A DNA stretch of 64,000 nt from Acholeplasmataceae bacterium (GTDB lineage Bacteria > Bacillota_I > Bacilli_A > Acholeplasmatales > UBA5453). The translations under genes and the position numbers were made by a program. Where the stretch lies: the NCBI GenBank assembly GCA_012837645.1, contig DUQU01000063.1, positions 1 through 64,000 on the forward strand, written 5' to 3'. This document shows positions 48,057 through 57,376 of this stretch, piece after piece. How positions within the stretch are numbered: position 1 is the first letter of the stretch; each line of letters starts with the position of its first letter. The notes beneath the pieces are model-generated. The model was given only the letters and a program-made list of their open reading frames with translations, had not been told where the DNA came from and ran no database searches.

Positions 48057-49383
48057 TCTATTAGTAGCGGAAATAGGTAGTACAACAACACTTATAAGTG
48101 CCTTTAATTTAAAAAAAGAAGTAGTCTTTTTAGGGAGAAGCTATGCTAAAACGACGATCGATGACGTTATGATGGGTCTTAATGAGGCCATTGCTAATTT
48201 AAAAAAGCACTTAAAAACAACAACGTTAGAATATCAAGAAATGCTCGCTTCTTCGAGCGCTGCTGGTGGTCTTAGAATGACCGTTCACGGCCTTGTTTAT
48301 GAAATGACTGCTAAGGCTGCTAAAGAAGCTGCTTTAAATGCTGGAGCGAACTTAGATTTAGTTACGGCTGGATTGTTAAGTGCTTCAGATATTGAAAAGA
48401 TTAAATCATTAAAGCCTAATATTATTGTAATTGCAGGTGGTACTAACTATGGAGAAAAGGAAACCGCTTATCAAAACTTATTAAAAGTACTTCCCCTTAA
48501 GATTCCAATTATTTATGCCGGCAATATTAGCAATCATGATAAAATTAAAGATTTAAATAATCCTTTTATAGAGATCGTTGATAATGTTTATCCCCGTTTA
48601 GACGATTTTAATATTATTCCTCTTAGAAAAGCGATCTATCGAGTCTTTTCTAGAAATATTATTCACGCTAAAGGGATGGAAAAAGTTGCTAAAATTATTA
48701 AAGGAAAGATTATTCCAACGCCCGGAGCTGTTATGGACGCTACTTTGTTAGCTGATGAGCTTATTAATGGAGTAGTTACCATCGATGTTGGGGGCGCGAC
48801 TACCGATATTCATTCTGTTGTTAGTCCTCAAGAAGAATATGCAATTTATAGTGAAGGAGAACCGCGTTTTAAAAGAACTGTTGAAGGAGATTTGGGAGTT
48901 TTTTTGAATCGTGAAAAAGTGGTTTCAAAATTTAAAGAAAACCAATTAGAAGAATTAGTTCAACTTAACAAGAATGAAATTAGAGAAATTATTATTAAGG
49001 AACCTTTTATTCCTAAAACCATTAAAGGAGCAGAAATTATTAGTGCCCTTACTAAGAAGTGTTTAGAGTTAGCTTGTGATCGTCATGTTGGCGATTTAAA
49101 AAGAATTTATACTAGTAATGGTATTAAAATAATTCCTGAGGGTAAAGATTTGTCGTTAGTGAAGTTGATTGCTTTAACGGGTGGCGCCCTAATAAATAAC
49201 GAAGATGCAATAACGATGGTTAAAAACTATCTTAATAAAAGTAAAACAAAGTTAGTGCCCCAAGGAAAAGTTAAAATTCTTAAAGATCATGATTACCTAT
49301 TTTCCTCAATTGGAGTGATTTCCCATTATTATCCCGAAGAAGCGCAAGTGTTACTTAAAAAGACATTAAGGTGGGAGGATTGA
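48046..49383 (+). CDS. MutL/GlmL-family putative aminomutase-reactivating protein
   Basis: 445 residues with an ASKHA (actin-like ATPase) fold: first phosphate loop EIGSTTTLISAF near the N-terminus and a second IDVGGATTDIHSV about residue 247. Such MutL/GlmL proteins accompany adenosylcobalamin mutases and are thought to exchange damaged cofactor. In ornithine clusters a homologue sits between oraE and orr, as here. Overlaps oraE by 11 bases and is one base from the racemase gene. Confidence 0.88.
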   Translation: MKVDLLVAEIGSTTTLISAFNLKKEVVFLGRSYAKTTIDDVMMGLNEAIANLKKHLKTTTLEYQEMLASSSAAGGLRMTVHGLVYEMTAKAAKEAALNAGANLDLVTAGLLSASDIEKIKSLKPNIIVIAGGTNYGEKETAYQNLLKVLPLKIPIIYAGNISNHDKIKDLNNPFIEIVDNVYPRLDDFNIIPLRKAIYRVFSRNIIHAKGMEKVAKIIKGKIIPTPGAVMDATLLADELINGVVTIDVGGATTDIHSVVSPQEEYAIYSEGEPRFKRTVEGDLGVFLNREKVVSKFKENQLEELVQLNKNEIREIIIKEPFIPKTIKGAEIISALTKKCLELACDRHVGDLKRIYTSNGIKIIPEGKDLSLVKLIALTGGALINNEDAITMVKNYLNKSKTKLVPQGKVKILKDHDYLFSSIGVISHYYPEEAQVLLKKTLRWED

Positions 49384-49384
49384 G

Positions 49385-50437
49385 ATGTATCCAAAATTAA
49401 TAATCGACTTAAAAAAGTATTATCATAATCTTAATAAAATGATTGAAATGACTCGCTTAAATGAACTTTCTTTAGCTGTTGTAAGTAAAGTGTTTTTAGC
49501 TGAACAACCTTTTATAGACGTTATCAATAAAACAACTGTTGAGTATCTCGCTGATTCTCATTTAAGTAATTTAAAGAAGATGAAAACAAATAAAAAGAAA
49601 ATGTTTTTAAGAATTGCTCAGTTAAGTGAAGTTGAAGAAGTGGTTGAGGTTGCCAATATTAGCTTACAATCTGAACTTACAACAATCAAAGCACTTAATA
49701 AAGCAGCTAAAAATAATAATAAAGTTCATGAAATTATATTAATGTTTGATTTAGGTGATTTAAGAGAAGGTATTTATTATGAGGACTCTTATTTAAAACT
49801 AGTTGAAGAAATATTAACTTTTAATAATATTAAACTATTAGGGATTGGAACTAATTTAACTTGTTATGGTGGGGTTATTCCTAGCCTTGAAATTTTAAAG
49901 CGTTTAGAAGTAATAAAGAGTACTATTGAAACAAAATTTAAACTAAAATTAACTCTTATAAGTGGTGGTAATTCTTCTAGTATTTTCTTATTAGAAAAAG
50001 GCAAACTACCAAAATTTATTAATAATCTTCGTATTGGGGAGGCACTTGTTTTAGGGAGAGAAACCGCCTATGGCAATAAAATTAAAGGTTTTTATGATGA
50101 TGTTTTCTTATTGAAAGCTAGTATTGTAGAAATAAAGAAAAAACCATCATTACCCGATGGAGAAACTGGGATGGATGCCTTTGGAAAGAAAGTAATAATT
50201 AAGGACCAAGGAAAACAAAGAAGAGCGATTCTAGCAATCGGTAAACAGAGTGTCGATAAAGATGATTTAATTACTCTTGATAAGAGTGAAATTATCGGAG
50301 CTAGTAGCGACCATTTAATTATCGACATTAAAGATCAAGATTATCAAATCGGTGACGTCTTAACTTTTAAACTAAGATATGGTGGTGTTTTAAGTTTAAT
50401 GACGTCTCCATATGTGAGGAAGAGTTATGAAAAATAG
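49385..50437 (+). CDS. orr: Ornithine racemase
   Basis: Fold-III PLP racemase of 350 residues converting L- to D-ornithine, the substrate of OraSE. PLP Lys35 lies in LAVVSKVFLAE, and ISGGNSSSIFLLEKG and NNLRIGEALVLGRE are visible family parts. It differs from ordinary alanine racemase (shorter loop before the Lys, no AYGHG). Position after oraSE and mutL supports the ornithine role. Stop overlaps the next racemase by 11 bases. Confidence 0.9.
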   Translation: MYPKLIIDLKKYYHNLNKMIEMTRLNELSLAVVSKVFLAEQPFIDVINKTTVEYLADSHLSNLKKMKTNKKKMFLRIAQLSEVEEVVEVANISLQSELTTIKALNKAAKNNNKVHEIILMFDLGDLREGIYYEDSYLKLVEEILTFNNIKLLGIGTNLTCYGGVIPSLEILKRLEVIKSTIETKFKLKLTLISGGNSSSIFLLEKGKLPKFINNLRIGEALVLGRETAYGNKIKGFYDDVFLLKASIVEIKKKPSLPDGETGMDAFGKKVIIKDQGKQRRAILAIGKQSVDKDDLITLDKSEIIGASSDHLIIDIKDQDYQIGDVLTFKLRYGGVLSLMTSPYVRKSYEK

Positions 50438-51503
50438 TTTTAGGAAAACATGGTTAGAAATAAACCTGGTCAATCTTTATAAAAATTACGAACTCGCTTT
50501 AAAAACAGTCGCGCCTAAAAAGGTTATCCCGGTTGTAAAGGCGAATGCTTATGGACATGGTGTGCTTGCGGTGATGGAATATTTGATTAGTCGTGGGGTT
50601 GATGTTTGTGCGGTTTCGTTATTAGAAGAAGCCTTACATTTAAGAAAACACTTTAAAGATTTAAAAATTATTATTTTAGGAGCGGTTTTAAAAGAAGATT
50701 TAGCTGTTATTTCTAAATATAATCTCGATATGACGATTAACGATGAAGAAATGTTAAAAGCAGTTTTAAAGTTTGATAGGCCTCTTAATTGTCATTTGAA
50801 AGTTGATACTGGAATGGCTAGATACGGCATTATTGAAAGCGATAGAATTATTAAAGCAACAACCGAGTTAACTAAAAATCCGCTGATCGATTTAGTTGGT
50901 ATTTATACCCATTTAGCAATCGTTGATGAAAATGAGAGTTATTTGGATAAACAACTTAAAAAGATGGAAAAGATTGTTGCGAGTCTTAAAGAAAAGCCAC
51001 CCTACATTCATATTTCCAGTTCCTCGGCTATTTTCACGAAAGAGAAAGCTTTAGATTATACTACCCATGTGCGTCTTGGAATTTCCTTATATGGACTATC
51101 TATTAATCCTAAAACTCCACCATTATATCCCGTCATGAAGCTTTTTACCACTGTTACTCAAATTAGACTATTAAAGCCTGGTGATTGTGTTGGGTATGGT
51201 GCTGATTATTGTCCAGTAAAGCCTGAATTTATTGCTGTATTACAAATTGGTTATGGAGATGGTTTTTTAAGAAGAAATAAAAATTCTTTTGTAGAAATTA
51301 ACAATAAACGTTATCAATTAGTGGGCAAAATTTGTATGGATGCTTGTTTTGTATTAGTTGATGAAACAATTAAAACCGGTGATATCGTAACAGTTTTTGG
51401 TAATTTAATTACAGTTGATGAAGTCGCTGATTATAATGAAACGATCAATTATGAAATAGTCACTACAATGAGTTTGAGAATCGAAAGAAGATATCTAAAA
51501 TAG
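50427..51503 (+). CDS. alr: Alanine racemase
   Basis: 358 residues with the classical alanine-racemase pattern: PLP Lys38 in VVKANAYGHG and the second catalytic base (Tyr) in DCVGYGADY; C-terminal domain includes LVGKICMDACFVLV. Alr normally supplies D-alanine for peptidoglycan. Here it is inside the ornithine operon, whose thiolase releases D-alanine, so conversion of that product to L-alanine for deamination is a good alternative. Overlaps orr by 11 bases. Confidence 0.93.
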   Translation: MKNSFRKTWLEINLVNLYKNYELALKTVAPKKVIPVVKANAYGHGVLAVMEYLISRGVDVCAVSLLEEALHLRKHFKDLKIIILGAVLKEDLAVISKYNLDMTINDEEMLKAVLKFDRPLNCHLKVDTGMARYGIIESDRIIKATTELTKNPLIDLVGIYTHLAIVDENESYLDKQLKKMEKIVASLKEKPPYIHISSSSAIFTKEKALDYTTHVRLGISLYGLSINPKTPPLYPVMKLFTTVTQIRLLKPGDCVGYGADYCPVKPEFIAVLQIGYGDGFLRRNKNSFVEINNKRYQLVGKICMDACFVLVDETIKTGDIVTVFGNLITVDEVADYNETINYEIVTTMSLRIERRYLK

Positions 51504-51520
51504 AGGGAGTATTTTAAAAT

Positions 51521-52384
51521 ATGACGGTTAAAAAAATTATTTTATCTTATGGAAATGCTGGGGCTGATGAAGGAGTTTTTGAAGGAGCGAAAAAGTTATT
51601 AAAAAAAGGAGAACTTAGTAATTATTGTTTATTAGAACCTATTTTAGTAGCGAAAGAAACTAAAAACAATTTAAAAAATCTTAATGAAGTACTTCTTAAC
51701 ATTGATTTGGTGGCGAAAAAAACTAAAGAAGCATTAATTGAGGGCGCCTTTCCTCTCTTTATTGGCGGCGATCATAGTCTTAGTTTAGGCACCGTTAGTG
51801 CTGTTAGTAGCCATTATGATAATTTAGGTTTAATTTGGTTTGATGCTCATGGTGACATGAACACTAATAAAACTTCACCTTCAGGTAATATTCACGGGAT
51901 GATTTTAGCTGCTCTACAAGGTTATGGCGATGAGAGTTTAACGGATTTTTACTTTCAAGGAATTAAAGTAAAAACAAGCAATGTTTTAATTTTCGGAGTA
52001 AGAGATTTAGATTCAAAAGAAAAAGAACTAATAAAAGAAAAAGGTGTTACTTACATAACATACGATGAAATAAAACAGATGGGATTAAAAGCGGCCTTAA
52101 AAAAAGTTAAAAACTATTTTAAAAATAAGACTAACAACATTCATCTTTCTTTTGATTTAGACGTTTTAGATCCCCAACTTTCTCCTGGTGTTTCAGTACC
52201 GGTGAGAAAGGGTTTTAATTTTCAAGAAAGCAAAGAAATTATTGAAGGTATCTTCAAAGATTTTAATGTTACGAGTATGGATATTGTCGAATATAATCCT
52301 CAATTAGATCAAAACAATCAAACATTAACCTATTTACTTAAAACTATTAAAGAAGTTGAAAATTTAATTAGCAGCGAGAAATGA
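51521..52384 (+). CDS. rocF: Arginase
   Basis: 287-residue ureohydrolase making ornithine and urea from arginine. Metal ligands are visible: His85 in GGDHSLSLG, Asp108/His110/Asp112 in FDAHGDMNT and Asp212/Asp214 in SFDLDVLDP. The SGNIHGM segment (about 121-127) favours arginase over agmatinase. It ends the ornithine operon and would feed it from arginine. AGGGAG stands before ATG 51521. A weak hairpin AAAGG/CCTTT and T run follow at 52384-52410. Confidence 0.9.
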   Translation: MTVKKIILSYGNAGADEGVFEGAKKLLKKGELSNYCLLEPILVAKETKNNLKNLNEVLLNIDLVAKKTKEALIEGAFPLFIGGDHSLSLGTVSAVSSHYDNLGLIWFDAHGDMNTNKTSPSGNIHGMILAALQGYGDESLTDFYFQGIKVKTSNVLIFGVRDLDSKEKELIKEKGVTYITYDEIKQMGLKAALKKVKNYFKNKTNNIHLSFDLDVLDPQLSPGVSVPVRKGFNFQESKEIIEGIFKDFNVTSMDIVEYNPQLDQNNQTLTYLLKTIKEVENLISSEK

Positions 52385-52410
52385 AAGGTGATTTAGGGCC
52401 TTTTATTTTT
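52384..52410 (+). terminator. Probable terminator of the ornithine operon
   Basis: AAAGG (52384-52388) and CCTTT (52399-52403) form a short stem followed by a T-rich run. The stem is only five pairs, so confidence is moderate. Confidence 0.5.
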
Positions 52411-52463
52411 TAAGGAAGTATTTTAATTAGTTTTTATTGATAAATAAGAAGGACAAAGTCGTG

Positions 52464-52492
52464 TTTACTATTTGTAGTAAATATGATAAAAT
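52464..52492 (+). promoter_or_regulatory. Promoter with palindromic operator of the proline operon
   Basis: An 18-base perfect inverted repeat TTTACTA-TTTG-TAGTAAA (52464-52481) lies directly before the -10-like TAAAAT (52487-52492, preceded by TGA as extended -10). The palindrome covers the -35 region, a standard place for a repressor. No regulator gene is nearby in the window. Confidence 0.55.
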
Positions 52493-52526
52493 TTAAGTAA
52501 CAAAAAAGAAAAGATGGGAATAAATT

Positions 52527-52832
52527 ATGCGAATTACAAAACATCCGATTTTAGTCTTTCCAGAAAAGAAAAAAGTCGAGTTTATTTTTGAAGGGAAAAA
52601 GGTAAGCGGTTACGAAGGCGATACAATCGCCTCAGCTTTACACGCTCTTGGAATTATGACTTTAAGTTACTCAATTAAAGCGAAAAGGCCGCGTGGATTT
52701 TATTGTGCGATCGGTAATTGCTCAGCTTGCCAAATGGTCGTCAACGGCGTTCCTAATGTTAAAACATGTATTACTCCTTTAGAGCCAGAAATGGTAGTTT
52801 TTAGACAAGAGGATAAGGGGGTCCTTATATGA
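52527..52832 (+). CDS. 2Fe-2S subunit (HcnA-like) of proline-dehydrogenase-type complex
   Basis: 101-residue ferredoxin of the plant/[2Fe-2S] type: Cys60, Cys65, Cys68 (CAIGNCSAC) and Cys81. Such HcnA-like subunits sit in dye-linked proline dehydrogenases, hydrogen cyanide synthases and octopine/nopaline oxidases. It is the first gene of a five-gene flavin/FeS operon that ends in a glutamate-semialdehyde dehydrogenase, which points to proline. Overlaps the next gene by four bases. Confidence 0.85.
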   Translation: MRITKHPILVFPEKKKVEFIFEGKKVSGYEGDTIASALHALGIMTLSYSIKAKRPRGFYCAIGNCSACQMVVNGVPNVKTCITPLEPEMVVFRQEDKGVLI

Positions 52833-53920
52833 GAACAGTTGAACTTGTTATTGTTGGCGGAGGACCGGCAGGGCTTTGTGCAGCGAAGTTAGCTTTAGAG
52901 GCTGGCTTAGAAGTAGTAATTATTGACCGCGCAGATAAGTTGGGTGGTCAACTTATTAAACAAACGCACAAATTTTTTGGCTCCAAAGCTCAATATGCAA
53001 AAATGCGTGGTATTGATATTGCTAAACTTTTAATTAATGAAATTGAAAACCATCAAAACTTAGAAATTTTCACTAGCACTACCGTAGTCGGTTTATATCC
53101 GGATTTAGTGTTAACAATTTATGATCAAAAGAAGTACCAAAAGATAAAGGCAAAAAGAGTAATTATCGCCACTGGGGCTAGTGAGAAAGTGCTCGCTTTT
53201 GAAAATTCCGATTTACCGGGAATTTATGGTGCTGGAGCGGTTCAAACTTTGATGAATCTTTATGGTGTTTTACCAGGAAAAGAAGTTTTAATGGTTGGCA
53301 GTGGTAATATCGGCCTAATTGTCACTTATCAATTACTTCAAGCTGGTGTAAAAGTTAAAGCGATTTTGGAAGCAGGCTCAACAATTGGAGGATATAAGGT
53401 TCACGCTGCCAAAATCCGGAGATTAGGAATACCGATTATAACTAATACAACCGTTTCTAAAGCACTAGGAACGAGTAAAATTGAAGCGGTAGAAATTGTT
53501 AAACTTGATGAAAATTGGAATAAGATTAGCGGTAGTGAAGAAATAATTAAAACCGATGCGCTTTGTTTATCGGTGGGGCTTTCCCCATTACATCAACTCC
53601 TTTCAATGGTCGGTGCTCAAGTTAAATATATTAGTGAATTAGGTGGTTTCGTAGCAAGGGTTAATGACAATTTTGAATCGACAGTTAAAGGTGTTTATGT
53701 TGCTGGTGATGCTGTCGGAATTGAAGAAGCTTCGGCAGCGATGATGGAAGGATATTTAAGTGGCTTGCATGTCGCTGATTCTTTAAATAAGCCACATCCT
53801 GAACAAGAAAATTTACTTAAGTATTATCAAGACGAGTTAGAACTTTTAAGAAAAGGACCTTTTGGTTTAAAAACAAAAATTGGAATTGAAAAATTAAAAG
53901 TAGGTGAAAGTAATGCTTAA
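52829..53920 (+). CDS. FAD-dependent oxidoreductase, HcnB/PDH-alpha-like (without FeS extensions)
   Basis: 363 residues. The N-terminal Rossmann FAD site is IVGGGPAGLCAAK, the second dinucleotide site (MVGSGNIGLIVTYQLL) and GVYVAGDAVG near the C-terminus are clear. It would carry FAD and electrons to the FeS proteins. In larger relatives the same chain continues with a C-terminal BFD-type FeS segment; here the FeS parts are separate genes. Electrons may come from the DAO-type subunit at 54660. NAD(P)-linked reductase function cannot be excluded. Confidence 0.87.
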   Translation: MRTVELVIVGGGPAGLCAAKLALEAGLEVVIIDRADKLGGQLIKQTHKFFGSKAQYAKMRGIDIAKLLINEIENHQNLEIFTSTTVVGLYPDLVLTIYDQKKYQKIKAKRVIIATGASEKVLAFENSDLPGIYGAGAVQTLMNLYGVLPGKEVLMVGSGNIGLIVTYQLLQAGVKVKAILEAGSTIGGYKVHAAKIRRLGIPIITNTTVSKALGTSKIEAVEIVKLDENWNKISGSEEIIKTDALCLSVGLSPLHQLLSMVGAQVKYISELGGFVARVNDNFESTVKGVYVAGDAVGIEEASAAMMEGYLSGLHVADSLNKPHPEQENLLKYYQDELELLRKGPFGLKTKIGIEKLKVGESNA

Positions 53921-54392
53921 TAAAACAGGAATACCAACTAAATCGCAAACTTTAAGTAGATTTCCTCAAGAAAATATTTTAATTAAACCAAAAGCGGTAA
54001 TCGAATGTTTTGAAGATATTCCTTGTAATCCTTGCGAGACAGCTTGTCCTTTTGGAGCGATTACAATCGGCCCTAACATTAATATTCAACCGCAATTAGA
54101 CTTTGATAAGTGTACTGGTTGTACTTTATGTGTTTCTAGTTGTCCTGGTTTGGCGATTTTTGTCGTTCAAATTAAAGGAGATCAGGCCCTTTTTAAAATT
54201 CCTTATGAATTTTTACCCAAGCCTCAAAAAGGTGAAATTTGGGATGGCGTTAATAGAAAGGGCGAAGTAATTTGTGATGCTTTAATTGAAGGTGTTAGAG
54301 AAACAAATAAAATGGATCACACTGCGATTGTTACGGCCCGTGTTCCGAAAGAGTTTCTACATGATTTTATTACGGTGAGGGAAAGAAAATGA
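53913..54392 (+). CDS. 4Fe-4S ferredoxin-type subunit
   Basis: 159 residues, start ATG 53913 with AGGTG seven bases before; a GTG at 53904 is less well placed. Two 4Fe-4S sets: Cys32/38/41/45 (CFEDIPCNPCETAC) and Cys67/70/73/77 (CTGCTLCVSSCPG). The first set has five residues between its first two cysteines, where two is usual. Probably passes electrons between the flavin subunits. It overlaps the previous gene by eight bases and the next by four. Confidence 0.87.
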   Translation: MLNKTGIPTKSQTLSRFPQENILIKPKAVIECFEDIPCNPCETACPFGAITIGPNINIQPQLDFDKCTGCTLCVSSCPGLAIFVVQIKGDQALFKIPYEFLPKPQKGEIWDGVNRKGEVICDALIEGVRETNKMDHTAIVTARVPKEFLHDFITVRERK

Positions 54393-54670
54393 ATGATGAT
54401 AAAATAATTATTTGTCGTTGTGAGGATGTTACTTTAAAAGACATTAAAGACTTACTTCAACAAGGTTACACTAATTTTGAAGATTTAAAAAGGTTGTTGC
54501 GGGTTGGAATGGGAGCTTGTCAAGGTAATACTTGTGGGCAGTTAATCCAGCGTGAGATTGCTAAATTTTTAAATAAATCAATTGAAGAGATTCCGCTTCA
54601 AAAAGTGCGCCCACTTATTAGTGGCGTCCCTCTTGAAAAGATTAGTGAGGCTAGTAAAGATGAAAGTTAA
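54389..54670 (+). CDS. BFD-like 2Fe-2S protein
   Basis: 93 residues with Cys9, Cys11, Cys44 and Cys49 (ICRCEDVT, GACQGNTC): the bacterioferritin-associated ferredoxin/NifU-middle type. It equals the FeS tail that is fused to HcnB-type subunits in many other organisms. It should bind one 2Fe-2S cluster inside the complex. It overlaps its neighbours on both sides. Confidence 0.87.
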   Translation: MNDDKIIICRCEDVTLKDIKDLLQQGYTNFEDLKRLLRVGMGACQGNTCGQLIQREIAKFLNKSIEEIPLQKVRPLISGVPLEKISEASKDES

Positions 54671-55805
54671 TTGTTTAATTATCGGTGCGGGCATTAGTGG
54701 TGTTAGTATCGCTTATAATTTGGCTAAAAAAGGAATGAAAAACATTCATGTTGTTGATAAAGGTTATTTCACAAGCGGTGCCACTGGTCGTTGTGGGGCG
54801 GGCGTAAGACAACAATGGGCCTCAAAAAGAAATTGTATTTTAACGAAAAAAAGTATGGAGTTTTTTGAAAGAGCGAAAAAAGAACTAGCCTATGAAGGTG
54901 ATTTAGAGTTTAAACAAGAAGGCTATTTAATATTAGCTATAAATGAAGAAGAACATAAACAGTTTACTAAAAATGTTAAACTTCAAAATAGCCTCGGTAT
55001 TCCCTCAAAACAAATTACTAAGGAAGAGGCTTTAAAAATTGTTCCTCACTTAAATAAAGATGCTTTTATAAGCGCGACCTTTTGTAATACTGATGGTCAT
55101 CTTAATCCATTTAAAATGACAGAGGCTTATTATTTAGCAGCGAAAAGATTAGGAGTAACTTTTTCCTTTTTTGAAGAAGTGGTTGAAATGAAAAGAGAAG
55201 GGGAAAAAATCACCAATGTTACAACTACTAAAAATAATTACCAAACAGAAATAGTAGTTAACGCTGCTGGTGGTTACGCTCATGAAGTGGGGATGATGGC
55301 AGGCGTTGATATTCCGGTTTATGCAGAAAACCATGAAATTTTAGTAACGGAACCGGTAGAAAAGATGCAAGGTCCGATGGTTATTTCTTTTGCGAAAAAC
55401 ATTTATTGCCAGCAAGTGCCTCACGGATCTTTTATTATGGGAAGAAGCGATCCTAATGTTCCCAAAGATCATAATATTGAATCAAGTTGGCAATTTTTAG
55501 ATGAAATGTCTAAAACAGTAGCGGATATTTTGCCTCAAGTTAGTAAACTAAGAGTAATAAGACAATGGGGTGGCTCTTACAATATGTCGCCTGACCGGGA
55601 GCCTATTATAAGTGGCACAGATGAAGTTGTTAATTTTTATATGGCTTGTGGTTTTAGTGGACATGGATTTATGATTGCCCCAATGACTGGATTATTGCTT
55701 TCTGAACTAATAATGGGAGAAAAAACAACCTTAGAAATGGATTCTTTTCATTTAAAGAGGTTTAAAGATAAAGATTTTGTAATAACAGAGAAATCGGTCG
55801 TATAG
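54660..55805 (+). CDS. FAD-dependent oxidoreductase of the DAO family (proline dehydrogenase catalytic subunit-like)
   Basis: 381 residues from ATG 54660 (GAGG 10 bases upstream); the longer frame to 54582 runs antiparallel in sense through the BFD gene and lacks family homology. FAD site [28 protein letters not shown] and [15 protein letters not shown] near the end are typical of HcnC / PDH-beta / sarcosine-oxidase-like enzymes. It is the likely amine-oxidising subunit: L-proline to pyrroline-5-carboxylate. Hydroxyproline or another secondary amine is a real alternative. The next gene would take the product to glutamate. Confidence 0.85.
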   Translation: MKVNCLIIGAGISGVSIAYNLAKKGMKNIHVVDKGYFTSGATGRCGAGVRQQWASKRNCILTKKSMEFFERAKKELAYEGDLEFKQEGYLILAINEEEHKQFTKNVKLQNSLGIPSKQITKEEALKIVPHLNKDAFISATFCNTDGHLNPFKMTEAYYLAAKRLGVTFSFFEEVVEMKREGEKITNVTTTKNNYQTEIVVNAAGGYAHEVGMMAGVDIPVYAENHEILVTEPVEKMQGPMVISFAKNIYCQQVPHGSFIMGRSDPNVPKDHNIESSWQFLDEMSKTVADILPQVSKLRVIRQWGGSYNMSPDREPIISGTDEVVNFYMACGFSGHGFMIAPMTGLLLSELIMGEKTTLEMDSFHLKRFKDKDFVITEKSVV

Positions 55806-55818
55806 AAGGGAGAAAAAA

Positions 55819-57375
55819 ATGGCAATTTATAGTTATAAAACAGAACCATTAACTGATTTTAGTAAGACAGAAAATGTTTCAAAGTATCAAGAGGGGTTAA
55901 AAATTGTAAAGTCATATTTAGGCAAAACATACCCCTTAATAATTGGTGGGAAAAGAATTGAAAGTGAGAAAAAAATGGTTTCAATTAACCCAGCAAACCA
56001 TCAAGAGGTGGTAGGAACGATTTATCAAGCGGGTCTTAAAGAGGCTGAAGAAGCGATGCAAATAGCATTAAAGACTTTTCAAAGTTGGAAAAATGTCTCC
56101 CCCGAAGTAAGGGCTGATGTATTATTTAAATCAGCGGCGATTTTAAGAAGACGTAAGTTTGAGTTTGCCGCACTAATGACGGTTGAGGCTGGTAAACCAT
56201 GGCCAGAAGCGGATGCGGATGTGGCTGAAGCAATTGACTTTTTAGAGTATTATGGTAGGCAAATGCTTAAAATAGCTACAGTAGATAAAGAAGTATTATC
56301 AAGAAGAAATATTGAAAGAAACGAATACCACTATATTCCTTTAGGAGTGGGAGCGATTATTTCACCTTGGAATTTTCCTTTAGCAATTTTTGCTGGAATG
56401 ACAACTGCAGCGGTTGTTACTGGTAATACTGTTTTAGTAAAACCAGCTTCCACTACTCAAGTGGTTGCTTATAAATTTGTTGAAGTTTTAGAAGAGGCCG
56501 GATTACCAAAAGGAGTAGTAAACTTTGTACCTGGCTCTGGAGCTGTCATTGGTGAATACTTAGTTAATCACCCCAAACTTCGTTTTGTTTCTTTTACGGG
56601 TTCTAAGGCTGTTGGTGCTTCAATTTATGAAAAAGCCGCTAAAGTTCAAAAAGGACAAATTTGGCTAAAACGTGTAATTGCAGAAATGGGTGGAAAAGAT
56701 GCAATTATCGTCGATGATAATGTCGATTTAGATTTAGCTGCTGATGCCATCGTTAAATCGGCTTTTGGTTTTTCAGGCCAAAAATGTTCGGCTTGCTCTA
56801 GAGCAATAATTCATGAAAACGTCTATGATGAAGTGGTTAAAAAGATAACCGCTTTAACAAAAACATTAAAGGTTGGAAATCCTCAAGAATTAGAAACCTT
56901 TGTAGGACCTGTTAATGACATTAACGCTTTTAAAAAGATAACTGGTTATATTGAGATTGGCAAAAAAGAAGGCAGATTAGTAGCTGGCGGAAAAGCTAGT
57001 GATAAAGTAGGTTACTTTATTGATCCTACTGTTTTTGTTGACCTTGATCCTAAAGCAGTCATTATGCAAGAAGAAATATTTGGTCCAGTTTTAGCAGTTA
57101 CTAAAGTAAAAGATTTTGAAGAAGCAATTGAAGTTGCAAATAATACTGAATATGGATTAACAGGAGCTGTAATTTCCAATAATAGAGAGCATTTAGAAAT
57201 GGCGAGAAGAGATTTTCATGTCGGAAATTTATATTTTAACCGCAAATGTACTGGTGCGATTGTTGGTTATCAGCCTTTTGGTGGTTTTAATATGAGTGGA
57301 ACCGACTCTAAAGCTGGCGGACCAGATTATTTAATATTACATATGCAAGGGAAGACGATCTCAGAAGCTTTCTAA
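55819..57375 (+). CDS. rocA: L-glutamate gamma-semialdehyde dehydrogenase (RocA/PruA type)
   Basis: 518 residues, the size of Bacillus RocA. It oxidises glutamate-5-semialdehyde (from pyrroline-5-carboxylate) to glutamate with NAD. Catalytic Cys323 is in [13 protein letters not shown] and the general base Glu289 in [29 protein letters not shown] is a RocA-typical segment. GAAGGGAG lies before ATG 55819. It completes the proline-to-glutamate route begun by the five preceding genes and is followed after one base by the PP-loop gene. Confidence 0.95.
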   Translation: MAIYSYKTEPLTDFSKTENVSKYQEGLKIVKSYLGKTYPLIIGGKRIESEKKMVSINPANHQEVVGTIYQAGLKEAEEAMQIALKTFQSWKNVSPEVRADVLFKSAAILRRRKFEFAALMTVEAGKPWPEADADVAEAIDFLEYYGRQMLKIATVDKEVLSRRNIERNEYHYIPLGVGAIISPWNFPLAIFAGMTTAAVVTGNTVLVKPASTTQVVAYKFVEVLEEAGLPKGVVNFVPGSGAVIGEYLVNHPKLRFVSFTGSKAVGASIYEKAAKVQKGQIWLKRVIAEMGGKDAIIVDDNVDLDLAADAIVKSAFGFSGQKCSACSRAIIHENVYDEVVKKITALTKTLKVGNPQELETFVGPVNDINAFKKITGYIEIGKKEGRLVAGGKASDKVGYFIDPTVFVDLDPKAVIMQEEIFGPVLAVTKVKDFEEAIEVANNTEYGLTGAVISNNREHLEMARRDFHVGNLYFNRKCTGAIVGYQPFGGFNMSGTDSKAGGPDYLILHMQGKTISEAF

Positions 57376-57376
57376 T

